Origin: CBFHWU01 sp965659665
GTDB lineage: Bacteria; Bacteroidota; Bacteroidia; Flavobacteriales; Flavobacteriaceae
Length of the DNA stretch: 64,000 nucleotides
Direction of reading: 5' to 3'
Assembly (NCBI GenBank): GCA_965659665.1
Contig: CBFHWU010000017.1
Location: forward strand, 124,001 to 188,000
Shown here: positions 54,119 to 62,444 of the stretch, in pieces
How positions within the stretch are numbered: position 1 is the stretch's first letter
Layout: each line of letters begins with the position of its first letter
The notes under the pieces: model-generated
Databases searched by the model: none
Told to the model about the DNA's origin: nothing
The model's input: only the letters and a program-made list of their open reading frames with translations
Program-made: the position numbers and the translations under genes

Positions 54119-54829
54119 ATGGTGATTACGGCATTTTTAATTGGCTTTATAGGCAGTTTGCACTGCGTAGGAATGTGCGGTCCCATCGCACTTATGCTTC
54201 CCTTAAATAGAGAACATAAGGGAATGGCAATTCTTCAAACGCTTAGTTATCATATGGGTCGTATATTTTCTTATGTGTTGATCGGACTTCTAGTTGGTAT
54301 GATCTCCAGAGGTTTAGAGGATTTATTTAAACTTCAGCAGTATATATCTATGGTTATTGGAATTTTTATTTTGATTATCATTATTTTTCCTGCTCTAAAA
54401 ACTAATCCCTTCTTTATCAACAAGTACTTGTTTAAATGGATCAATTACTTAAAGTTAGAATTAGGACAGCGACTAAAACAAAAGTCTCCACAATCGTTTT
54501 TTATGATCGGTTTTTTTAATGGATGGCTTCCTTGTGGTTTAGTATATCTAGCCGCATTCGGTGCAATGGCTTCCTTTAATTATTTTGATGCCGTACTTTA
54601 TATGGCTGTTTTTGGCTTGGGTACCATCCCTATATTGGGGTTAGTATTTTATTTTGGTAGTTTAATTCATAAAATTTTAAAAAAACAACGGTTAAATGTT
54701 CTGAATGTAATGTTGTTTATAGTGTCAACGCTCTTTATTTTAAGAGGTTTAGGACTTCACATCCCCTATTTGTCTCCCGATAAAAGCGTGACCACTCCTA
54801 CAACGAACGAATCAAGTGTTTGTCCATAA
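54119..54829 (+). CDS. SafE/TauE-like (DsbD_2) membrane protein of the cco cluster
   Basis: The 236-residue protein has six or so membrane helices and two Cys-containing motifs at helix ends, GSLHCVGMCGP and GWLPCGLVYLA, like the DsbD/CcdA-type and UreH-like transmembrane families. Members next to ccoGH are common in Bacteroidota and may move copper or electrons for oxidase assembly. The annotation 'sulfite exporter' is only a family name. The ATG begins immediately after the ccoH TAA. Confidence 0.85.
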   Translation: MVITAFLIGFIGSLHCVGMCGPIALMLPLNREHKGMAILQTLSYHMGRIFSYVLIGLLVGMISRGLEDLFKLQQYISMVIGIFILIIIIFPALKTNPFFINKYLFKWINYLKLELGQRLKQKSPQSFFMIGFFNGWLPCGLVYLAAFGAMASFNYFDAVLYMAVFGLGTIPILGLVFYFGSLIHKILKKQRLNVLNVMLFIVSTLFILRGLGLHIPYLSPDKSVTTPTTNESSVCP

Positions 54830-54949
54830 ATACGTCGGAAAAAGCATAATTTTTTTTACAAGTTTAACCCCATTTAAATTGAGTTTTTATGTCAACTTAA
54901 TTGTGTTCATTTGTTTTTAATAAATGTATTGTGTTTACAGTGATGCAGA

Positions 54950-54980
54950 TTGCACAATATATACGTGTTAGTTAATTTTG
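54950..54980 (+). promoter_or_regulatory. Promoter of glyA
   Basis: TTG (54950-54952) and TAATTTTG (54973-54980) form a -33/-7 pair with a 20-base spacer, as expected for the Bacteroidota primary sigma factor. The ATG is 16 bases after the -7 element, giving a short leader without a Shine-Dalgarno sequence. Confidence 0.6.
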
Positions 54981-54996
54981 TAGCAAATACATTAAT

Positions 54997-56277
54997 ATGT
55001 CTAAAGTTAGAGATGCACAAATATTTGAACTTATTGAAGCCGAACATCAACGTCAGCTCAATGGTATTGAACTCATAGCCTCAGAGAACTTCACTTCTCC
55101 ACAAGTAATGGAAGCAACTGGTTCGGTATTGACCAACAAGTACGCTGAAGGGTATCCTGGAAAGCGATATTATGGAGGTTGTGAAGTGGTGGATGAAATT
55201 GAAACCATTGCCATTGAAAGAGCTAAAACTTTATTTGGATGTGCTTATGCTAATGTTCAACCTCATTCGGGTTCACAAGCCAATACGGCCGTTTATCATG
55301 CTTTTTTAAAACCTGGAGATAAAATTATGGGGTTTGATTTGTCCCATGGTGGACACCTCACTCATGGATCTCCTGTTAACTTTTCAGGTCGTTTATATAA
55401 CCCTGTTTTTTATGGGGTCGAGAAGGAAACAGGAAGGCTGAACTATGATCGAATTGCTGAAATTGCCCTTCGTGAAAAGCCTCAAATGATTATCGCTGGA
55501 GCATCAGCTTATTCAAGAGATATAGATTTTAAACGATTTCGCGAAATTGCCGATAGTGTGAAAGCTTTTTTATTGGCTGATATTTCACATCCCTCTGGAC
55601 TTATTGCTAAAGGAGTGCTTAACGATCCTTTACCTCATTGTCATGTGGTTACCACAACTACACACAAAACTTTAAGAGGACCTCGAGGTGGGTTGATTCT
55701 TATGGGTAAGGATTTCGAAAATCCCTTTGGGATTAAACTTAAAAACGGAAAAGTTCGGATGATGTCTGCATTATTGGATGGCGCTGTTTTTCCAGGAAAT
55801 CAAGGAGGACCTTTAGAACACGTTGTTGGAGCAAAAGCCATCGCCTTTGGTGAATGTCTTACCGATGAATTTATGCATTATATTCTACAGGTACGTAACA
55901 ATGCACAAGCCATGGCCAAAGCTTTTGTGGAACGTGACTATCATATTATTTCTGGTGGAACCGACAATCATATGATGTTGGTAGATTTACGCAATAAAAA
56001 TATTTCGGGTAAAGAAGCGGAACAAGCACTCGTAAAAGCTGAAATTACAGCTAACAAAAATATGGTTCCCTTTGACGATAAATCCCCCTTTGTTACCTCA
56101 GGAATAAGGTTCGGAACTGCCGCCATTACTACAAGAGGACTAAAAGAAGATGATATGGTTTTTATTGTCCAACTCATAGATCAAGTTATCCAAAATCACA
56201 AGGACGAAAATATCATTAAGAATGTCGCAAATAAAGTCCACACCCTTATGGCCAATCGGCCTTTATTTGTGGTTTAA
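54997..56277 (+). CDS. glyA: Serine hydroxymethyltransferase
   Basis: The 426-residue protein is a full-length PLP enzyme converting serine and tetrahydrofolate to glycine and methylene-tetrahydrofolate. It shows LIASENFTSP near the start, the PLP-lysine motif TTTTHKTLRGPRGG (Lys224), and GNQGGPLEH. It is a single gene with its own promoter and ends in a shared TTAA with the convergent lipoprotein gene (overlap 56274-56277). Confidence 0.97.
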   Translation: MSKVRDAQIFELIEAEHQRQLNGIELIASENFTSPQVMEATGSVLTNKYAEGYPGKRYYGGCEVVDEIETIAIERAKTLFGCAYANVQPHSGSQANTAVYHAFLKPGDKIMGFDLSHGGHLTHGSPVNFSGRLYNPVFYGVEKETGRLNYDRIAEIALREKPQMIIAGASAYSRDIDFKRFREIADSVKAFLLADISHPSGLIAKGVLNDPLPHCHVVTTTTHKTLRGPRGGLILMGKDFENPFGIKLKNGKVRMMSALLDGAVFPGNQGGPLEHVVGAKAIAFGECLTDEFMHYILQVRNNAQAMAKAFVERDYHIISGGTDNHMMLVDLRNKNISGKEAEQALVKAEITANKNMVPFDDKSPFVTSGIRFGTAAITTRGLKEDDMVFIVQLIDQVIQNHKDENIIKNVANKVHTLMANRPLFVV

Positions 56278-57824
56278 TCCCGATCAAAGATGATGTGTTG
56301 AAATGCTCCTAAATCAGGAGTGTTTTTCCTGTCTGTACCTACCAAATCAGTTGGTATATTTTGGGCAGAAAGCATGCTTCCTAAACCTATAAAATCACTT
56401 TCCTCTCCAATTCTAAAATCTTGCTGTTGTGGATCGAAAAAATCTGGTTGGAGATTTTGATAAATGGTAGAATACAATGTGCTATCGTCAAAATCAAAAA
56501 AAGGATCGTTTAGTATATCGGAATTAGTGGAATTAAATTTGATGGCTGTATGGTCCAAATTAAACTGAAGAGGATCTGTTCCTTGTTGCGAAACAAAAAA
56601 CTCCAAAGCTGAATTTCCATCTATAATACAGTTTTTAAAATCTGCTTGAATCAAGGGTCGAATAAAATATTCATTTTCTGAAATTTGCAGATTATCATCT
56701 AAAATTACTGCTGGGATTGAGCGGTATCCAGCATTCCAATAATTAGCAAATGTGCAATGTGTAAATTCATATCTTCCTCCAATATTTCCATAAAATGAGG
56801 CCTGACCTGAATTTCCAAAAATAGAATTTGAAGCTTTTATATAGGCATTTTTGCCCCATAATCCTAAAGAAGAACTATTGTGTATTTGAGAATTATGTAT
56901 CGTGAGGGTAGGATTTGATGACTCGTCATTATAATCCATTAAAATACCAACAGCAGCATTTTTAATTGTAGCGTTATTAAAGACATGACCTGTACTCCCT
57001 TGGGTAAGCCAAATAGTGCCCCATTGACCAGGTATATCTTTAAAAAATGGCTCAAGTCTATCCCCTTCAAATATCACTTCATTTTCCATGGTTTCTAAAT
57101 TATTGCTTGGCATTCCATTAACTATTACGCTTGCATCAGAGGCTGCAATTAAACCCGAATTAGCGTGAAAATGAATGCGAGCACCTGCCTCAAAAATAGC
57201 CGTTTTGCCGCTTGGCACACCCGCGTAACCATAAATTACGTATGGTTTATCATTTGTGAAAACAAGCTCTTCGTCCTCTAAAAAAAACCCTTCAATCTCT
57301 ATATCATTTCCCTCATCGTCTGTTCCAAAAGAAAGAGTTTCTTTAATTCCTTGATCATTACGTTGAGGGTACAAAAAAATAGCATCTTGAACTAAAGTCA
57401 TCAAATTGACCAACTGATCAGTAGAAAAAGATAATTTATCTTGATATAGAAAAGTGGTAGCATCCTGAACATATTCTTGTATGTCAATTGTGGTTTCAAC
57501 AAATATGTACATACTATCTTTAGCTAATAACTCAACTTCATTAAATGATTTTCCAGGAATTCCGTCTATATTGAGTCGAAATTTTGATGCTGATCCTTGC
57601 TGCAAAGTAATTCGATCTATTAAAATATCGTCCTCAGTTTTATTATAAACTTTCAAATTATAAGTAGCAGATCCAATATTAGTAAAAATAGTATCTAAAT
57701 AAATAGTATCGGCGCTAAATTCGAGGGATTGCGGTGCTGCAGGTTTGAAACTAAAATCCTCTCTACAACTATTGATCAATATAAGTAATCCGATAATAAA
57801 AACAGCGTTCAACAAGTTTTTCAT
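56274..57824 (-). CDS. Right-handed beta-helix lipoprotein of unknown function
   Basis: The 516-residue lipoprotein (lipobox NSC, Cys20) has an N-terminal Ig-like domain (about 30-170) and a C-terminal parallel beta-helix with repeats such as GLIAASDASVIVNGMP and ATIKNAAVGILMDYN. The end has IPTDLVGTDRKNTPDLGAFQH, a phrase typical of secreted beta-helix proteins. No catalytic residues are evident, so binding or structure is more likely than lyase activity. It may be co-transcribed with the cyclotransferase gene 26 bases upstream. Confidence 0.82.
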   Translation of the reverse strand: MKNLLNAVFIIGLLILINSCREDFSFKPAAPQSLEFSADTIYLDTIFTNIGSATYNLKVYNKTEDDILIDRITLQQGSASKFRLNIDGIPGKSFNEVELLAKDSMYIFVETTIDIQEYVQDATTFLYQDKLSFSTDQLVNLMTLVQDAIFLYPQRNDQGIKETLSFGTDDEGNDIEIEGFFLEDEELVFTNDKPYVIYGYAGVPSGKTAIFEAGARIHFHANSGLIAASDASVIVNGMPSNNLETMENEVIFEGDRLEPFFKDIPGQWGTIWLTQGSTGHVFNNATIKNAAVGILMDYNDESSNPTLTIHNSQIHNSSSLGLWGKNAYIKASNSIFGNSGQASFYGNIGGRYEFTHCTFANYWNAGYRSIPAVILDDNLQISENEYFIRPLIQADFKNCIIDGNSALEFFVSQQGTDPLQFNLDHTAIKFNSTNSDILNDPFFDFDDSTLYSTIYQNLQPDFFDPQQQDFRIGEESDFIGLGSMLSAQNIPTDLVGTDRKNTPDLGAFQHIIFDRD

Positions 57825-57850
57825 AGTGGTATAACTAAAAAAAAGAGTAT

Positions 57851-58894
57851 TTATTTTTTGATAATTTTAACTTCAAACATTTTATCCCAATATTTTCCCG
57901 TGACAAAAAAAGTTTTTCGTTCAGGGTGATAAGCAATTCCATTAAAAACATCTAAATTATGGTGCTGAGTAACGCGTTTTTTTAGTCCTGAAAAATTTAC
58001 AACTCCTATCACTGTTCCAACAGACGGATCGATAATGACCACAACATCTTTTTTCGATTGATATGTATTTCCATATATCAACCCATCTACAAACTCCAAT
58101 TCATTCACTTTAGTAATAAATTTATTATGGGTAACGATTTGTCTGTATTTTATTTCATTGAAATCATCTGGATTTAGCAACCAAAGTTTTTCAGAGCCAT
58201 CAGTTTTGTAAATATATGACCCATCGTTACATGCTCCCCATCCTTCTCTGCTATTTTGATAGTTAAAGGTTCGCAATAACTTAAAGTCTTCAATTTGATA
58301 TTCAAAACCTACGTTAGATTTCCATGTTAGTTGAATCATCTTGTCATTCATTATGGTCAATCCCTCTCCAAAATAAGAATCATCTAGGGGTAATTTGTCC
58401 AGTATTTCCCCGGTTTTAAAATCTACTTTTCTCAAACTGGATTGTCCATACTGACCTGTGCTTTCATATAAAACCCCTTCGTGAAATTCCAATCCTTGTG
58501 TATAAGCATTGATATCGTGAGGAAAAGTGTTGACGAGTTCATACCCATAAATTTCGGGGGGTGAAGAAGCAAATACATTTATTTTTTTTGAAAGATTAAT
58601 TTTTTTGTCATTAACCGAAAAAGAAGCAACCAAGGTATAGGAGCCTAATTGTTGATCAATAACAACTGGGGAGTCTACCGATTGATTGTTAAGACTAAAG
58701 GTCAAATGATCAATTTCAATTTGTTTTGGATTTAATAATTCAAAACTAAGGGTATCTCCTTGATTTAATATTTTATCTGAAAATGATGTTTTTAAGCGAA
58801 ATTTACTGCTATCAACAGATGAGCAGCTGAAAAGCAACAGTGTTACTAAACTTCCGAAAATAGTGAATTTAAGTTGGGTAATACATTTTGTCAT
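57851..58894 (-). CDS. Glutaminyl-peptide cyclotransferase (beta-propeller type) lipoprotein
   Basis: The 347-residue lipoprotein (lipobox LFSC, Cys24) has a short N-terminal Ig-like part and a five-bladed propeller of the bacterial/plant glutaminyl cyclase family: YTQGLEFHEGVLYESTGQYG, NDGSYIYKTDGSEKLW and NELEFVDGLIYGNTY. It forms N-terminal pyroglutamate on secreted proteins, which matters in Bacteroidota because type I signal peptidase often leaves Gln at the new N-terminus, as in several precursors here (for example LLAQ in GldN). Confidence 0.88.
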   Translation of the reverse strand: MTKCITQLKFTIFGSLVTLLLFSCSSVDSSKFRLKTSFSDKILNQGDTLSFELLNPKQIEIDHLTFSLNNQSVDSPVVIDQQLGSYTLVASFSVNDKKINLSKKINVFASSPPEIYGYELVNTFPHDINAYTQGLEFHEGVLYESTGQYGQSSLRKVDFKTGEILDKLPLDDSYFGEGLTIMNDKMIQLTWKSNVGFEYQIEDFKLLRTFNYQNSREGWGACNDGSYIYKTDGSEKLWLLNPDDFNEIKYRQIVTHNKFITKVNELEFVDGLIYGNTYQSKKDVVVIIDPSVGTVIGVVNFSGLKKRVTQHHNLDVFNGIAYHPERKTFFVTGKYWDKMFEVKIIKK

Positions 58895-58935
58895 GATAAA
58901 TACGAAATTAATCTTTAATAACGGAACGAAAAAAT

Positions 58936-58943
58936 TATATTTG
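58936..58943 (+). promoter_or_regulatory. -7 promoter element of the SRP RNA gene
   Basis: TATATTTG matches TAnnTTTG exactly and lies about five bases before the SRP RNA 5' end. A TTTA about 18 bases upstream could be a weak -33 element. Confidence 0.6.
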
Positions 58944-58946
58944 CAG

Positions 58947-59045
58947 TGGGTAAGTTCTACACAACCAGCTCCTGCTGAATCCCCCCAGGGCGGGAACGCA
59001 GCAAGGGTAGGCGGTCGTAGCGGTGTGATGTAGGTCGCTTACCCT
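58947..59045 (+). ncRNA. ffs: Small bacterial signal recognition particle RNA (4.5S type)
   Basis: About 100 bases fold into the single long hairpin of bacterial SRP RNA. The ends GGGTAAG and CTTACCC pair, and the conserved domain IV apex CCCAGGGCGGGAACGCAGCA (with the GGAA-type loop) lies in the middle. A run of eleven T residues (59045-59055) follows as terminator. The RNA binds Ffh to target membrane proteins. The SDR gene starts directly after the T-run. Confidence 0.95.
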
Positions 59046-59055
59046 TTTTTTTTTT

Positions 59056-59868
59056 ATGAACAAGCATCATCAAGTCATACTCATTACAGGAGGATCTGCT
59101 GGAATTGGCAAAGCTACAGGAGTCTATTTACAAGATTTAGGTTTTAAAGTGGTAGGGACGAGTAGAAATCCTAATACCTATCCAGATCATCCATTTCCTC
59201 TTTTTGCAATGGATTTAAAAGATAGCGATTCGATCAAACAGGCCGTTAACAATGTGATGGATGTGTATGCAAGAATTGATGTATTGATTAATAATGCTGG
59301 TATGGGTATTGCAGGCCCCCTGGAAGAACTTCCACGAGATGCTATGCAATTATTGTTTGAAACAAATGTATTAGGTCCTATAGTCGCCATTCAGGAAGTT
59401 ATTCCCATCATGAGAAAACAAGGGGAAGGAAGAATCATCAATATCAGCTCAATTGCTGGATACTCTGGTTTACCTTTCCGAAGTGTTTATTCAGCAACCA
59501 AAGGAAGTATAGAATTGATTACTGAAAGTTTACGTATCGAATTAAAAGGATCAGGGATTTTGTGTACTACCTTAGCCCCAGGGGATATTGCTACAGATAT
59601 GGCTTCAGCAAGATACAATGCAGCCGTTGTAGTAGGTTCTCCTTATGAAAAAAAATATGGTCAGGCTAGGCAAGATATGGATGCCCATGTAAGTTCAGGA
59701 ATGAAACCCGAAAAAGTAGCCAAAAAAATTGCTCAACTACTATTAAAAAAATCTTTGAACGTTCATTACAGGGTAGGCCCCGTTCTACAGCGTTCTTCAA
59801 TATATCTAAAATCAATTTTACCAGATAAATGGTATGAATTTATTCTTACTAAATTTTACAACCTTTAA
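59056..59868 (+). CDS. Short-chain dehydrogenase/reductase
   Basis: The 270-residue protein is a classical SDR: cofactor motif TGGSAGIGKATG (residues 12-23), NNAGMG, and the active-site YSATKGS with Tyr and Lys. The Ser residues of the catalytic set are in INISSIAG. The arginine in TSRNP after the second strand suggests NADP preference. Substrate unknown. The ATG follows the SRP RNA T-run with no leader, and fsa-like transaldolase follows after nine bases. Confidence 0.9.
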   Translation: MNKHHQVILITGGSAGIGKATGVYLQDLGFKVVGTSRNPNTYPDHPFPLFAMDLKDSDSIKQAVNNVMDVYARIDVLINNAGMGIAGPLEELPRDAMQLLFETNVLGPIVAIQEVIPIMRKQGEGRIINISSIAGYSGLPFRSVYSATKGSIELITESLRIELKGSGILCTTLAPGDIATDMASARYNAAVVVGSPYEKKYGQARQDMDAHVSSGMKPEKVAKKIAQLLLKKSLNVHYRVGPVLQRSSIYLKSILPDKWYEFILTKFYNL

Positions 59869-59877
59869 AATAATATT

Positions 59878-60531
59878 ATGAAGTTTTTTATAGACACCGC
59901 CAACCTTGACCAAATTCGTGAAGCACAAGCTTTAGGTATTTTAGATGGAGTTACGACTAATCCCTCTTTAATGGCCAAAGAAGGAATTACTGGACACGAA
60001 AATATATTAAAACATTACGTTGCTATCTGTGAAATTGTCGATGGGGATGTTTCTGCTGAAGTCATTTCAACGGACTATGAGGGAATGATTAAAGAAGGGG
60101 ATGCACTTGCAGCTTTACATCCACAGATTGTAGTTAAAGTACCTATGATTCAAGAAGGAATTAAGGCCATTAAATATTTTTCTGATAAAGGAATTAAAAC
60201 GAACTGTACGTTGGTTTTTTCTGCTGGACAAGCGTTATTGGCCGCAAAAGCAGGTGCTACTTATGTTTCACCTTTTATTGGTCGTTTAGATGATATTTCA
60301 ACGGATGGATTAATGCTGATTGAGGAAATTCGTACTATTTATGATAATTATGATTTCCCTACTCAAATATTAGCGGCTTCTGTTCGACATACTATGCATG
60401 TTATTGATTGTGCCAAAATCGGCGCTGATGTAATGACAGGTCCGTTAAGTTCCATTGTAGGATTACTAAAACATCCTTTAACTGACATTGGACTCGAAAA
60501 GTTTTTAGCTGATTATAATAAAGGAAACTAA
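59878..60531 (+). CDS. Fructose-6-phosphate aldolase/transaldolase (TalC type)
   Basis: The 217-residue protein is the short (Fsa/TalC) transaldolase form: MKFFIDTAN, GVTTNPSLMAKEG, Schiff-base Lys87 in VVKVPM, and SPFIGRLDD. It moves dihydroxyacetone units in the pentose phosphate pathway, or cleaves fructose 6-phosphate; in Bacteroidota it usually serves as the transaldolase. It is closed by a strong terminator. Confidence 0.93.
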   Translation: MKFFIDTANLDQIREAQALGILDGVTTNPSLMAKEGITGHENILKHYVAICEIVDGDVSAEVISTDYEGMIKEGDALAALHPQIVVKVPMIQEGIKAIKYFSDKGIKTNCTLVFSAGQALLAAKAGATYVSPFIGRLDDISTDGLMLIEEIRTIYDNYDFPTQILAASVRHTMHVIDCAKIGADVMTGPLSSIVGLLKHPLTDIGLEKFLADYNKGN

Positions 60532-60558
60532 AATCAGTTTCTGTATATAACCATTTAC

Positions 60559-60587
60559 AAAAGGGCATTTTTGCCCTTTTATTTTTT
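60559..60587 (+). terminator. Intrinsic terminator after the transaldolase gene
   Basis: AAAAGGGCA (60559-60567) pairs with TGCCCTTTT (60572-60580) around a TTTT loop and is followed by a T-rich tail. Confidence 0.88.
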
Positions 60588-60612
60588 AATTTTACAGTTT
60601 TAATTTTTCTTT

Positions 60613-62235
60613 ATGTTGAGTGTATCTAATTTGTCGGTCCAGTTTGGTAAACGAATTTTGTTTGATGAGGTAAACGTTTCTTTTACTAATGGAAATTGTT
60701 ACGGAATTATTGGAGCTAATGGAGCCGGTAAATCAACTTTCTTAAAAGTCCTGTCCGGTAAATTAGACCCTAGCGCTGGATCAGTTCATTTAGAGCCTGG
60801 AAAACGCATGTCAGTTTTGGAACAAAACCATTATGCTTTTGATGAATTTCAAGTATTACAAACCGTAGTGATGGGGAATAAAGAGTTGTATGCCATCAAA
60901 AAAGAAATGGATGACTTATATGCAAAACCTGATTTTTCCGAGGCGGATAGTGATCGTGTTGGAGAACTTCAAATAAAATTTGAAGAGATGAATGGATGGA
61001 ATGCCGATAGTGATGCTGCTGCATTATTGTCAAGCTTAGATATTAAAGAGGATATGCACTACACCCTAATGGCAGATTTGGATGGAAAACAACGTGTGCG
61101 TGTGTTGTTGGCTCAAGCTTTGTTTGGCAGTCCCGATGTTCTTATTATGGATGAGCCCACAAATGATTTAGATTACGAGACCATTTTTTGGTTAGAAAAT
61201 TTTTTAGCAAACTATGATAATACCGTCATTGTAGTTTCTCACGATCGTCATTTCTTAGACGCTGTGTGTACCCATATTTCCGATGTTGACTTTGGGAAAA
61301 TAAACCATTTTTCAGGGAATTATACCTTTTGGTATGAGTCAAGTCAATTGGCAGCCAAACAACGTGCTCAGCAAAATAAAAAAGCAGAAGAAAAGAAAAA
61401 AGAACTTGAAGACTTTATTGCGCGTTTTAGTGCCAATGTGGCTAAATCTAAACAAGCAACTTCACGAAAAAAAATGATCGATAAACTTAATATTTCGGAT
61501 ATCAAACCCTCCTCACGTCGATATCCAGCTATTATCTTTGAACAAGATCGCGAGGCAGGAGATCAGATTCTTCATGTCGAAAATCTTAGTGCTAAAATGG
61601 ATAATCAGGTATTGTTTAGTCAAATTGATCTCAATCTTGCTAAAGGGGATAAAGTGATTGTTTATTCTAAAGATGTTCGAGCTGCAACTGCGTTTTATCA
61701 AATAATCAATGGAAATATAAAAGCTGATTCTGGTGCTTATAAATGGGGGATTACCACTTCTCAGTCCTATTTGCCCTTGGATAATGCTTCTTTTTTTGAT
61801 AATGACCTTTCTTTAGTTGATTGGTTGCGTCAATATGCAACTACTGACGAAGAAAGAGAGGAAGTGTTCGTTCGTGGATTTCTTGGCAAAATGTTGTTTA
61901 GTGGAGAAGAAGCGCTAAAATCATCTCATGTGTTATCGGGAGGCGAAAAAGTTAGATGTATGCTATCTCGTATGATGATGATTCGTGCCAATGTATTGAT
62001 GCTTGATGAACCTACCAACCATTTGGATCTGGAGTCGATTACGGCCTTTAATAATTGTTTGACGAAATTTAAAGGAAATATATTATTGACTACTCATGAT
62101 CAAGCTTTTGCTCAATCAGTGGGCAACAGAATCGTAGAACTGACTCCCAAAGGAACCATAGATCGTCACATGTCTTTCGATGAATATATGTCGGATCCTA
62201 AGATTAAGGAAATTAGACAAAAAATGTATTCCTAA
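60613..62235 (+). CDS. ABC-F family ATPase (YbiT-like) with one degenerate ATP site
   Basis: The 540-residue soluble protein has two ATP-binding cassettes. Cassette 1 has intact Walker A GANGAGKS (34-41) and Walker B MDEPTNDLD but a degenerate signature ADLDGKQR (154-161). Cassette 2 has an altered Walker A (VIVYSKDVRAATAF, 348-361, no GKS/T) but intact signature LSGGEKVR (441-448) and LDEPTNHLD. Since an ATP site uses Walker A from one half and the signature from the other, one site is complete and the other has lost both parts. Overall order is like YbiT, a ribosome-associated ABC-F factor. Confidence 0.9.
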   Translation: MLSVSNLSVQFGKRILFDEVNVSFTNGNCYGIIGANGAGKSTFLKVLSGKLDPSAGSVHLEPGKRMSVLEQNHYAFDEFQVLQTVVMGNKELYAIKKEMDDLYAKPDFSEADSDRVGELQIKFEEMNGWNADSDAAALLSSLDIKEDMHYTLMADLDGKQRVRVLLAQALFGSPDVLIMDEPTNDLDYETIFWLENFLANYDNTVIVVSHDRHFLDAVCTHISDVDFGKINHFSGNYTFWYESSQLAAKQRAQQNKKAEEKKKELEDFIARFSANVAKSKQATSRKKMIDKLNISDIKPSSRRYPAIIFEQDREAGDQILHVENLSAKMDNQVLFSQIDLNLAKGDKVIVYSKDVRAATAFYQIINGNIKADSGAYKWGITTSQSYLPLDNASFFDNDLSLVDWLRQYATTDEEREEVFVRGFLGKMLFSGEEALKSSHVLSGGEKVRCMLSRMMMIRANVLMLDEPTNHLDLESITAFNNCLTKFKGNILLTTHDQAFAQSVGNRIVELTPKGTIDRHMSFDEYMSDPKIKEIRQKMYS

Positions 62236-62435
62236 AAAAGATTTTTTACTTGTTTTTCCTCCTCTTTATGTACCCACACGGTTTGCATAGCATGTGATAC
62301 GCCAAACCCAGCTAGTCGGCCAGATTCTCCCTCGTCTTTAACAATCGGCCTAATACCTAAAGCTCGTATCTCTGAAACTAATCGTTGGGCTTCTATTGTA
62401 GGTCCTGTAAATATCAGAACAAAAGAATTTTTCAT
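62232..62435 (-). CDS. DUF2007 family putative signal-transducing protein
   Basis: The 67-residue protein has the DUF2007 pattern: a short ferredoxin-like beta-alpha-beta unit (FVLIFTGPTIEAQRLVSEIRALGI, described here in part) and a Gly-rich loop followed by VWVHKEEEKQVKNLF. The function is unknown and the name is a database label. It overlaps the convergent ABC-F gene by four bases and follows pheT by nine bases. Confidence 0.82.
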   Translation of the reverse strand: MKNSFVLIFTGPTIEAQRLVSEIRALGIRPIVKDEGESGRLAGFGVSHAMQTVWVHKEEEKQVKNLF

Positions 62436-62444
62436 AACCTAAAT

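Noticed and set aside
54119..54829. Sulfite export function for the SafE/TauE-like protein
   Set aside because: Its place in the cbb3 maturation cluster and the paired Cys motifs point to copper or redox work; the name is only a family label.
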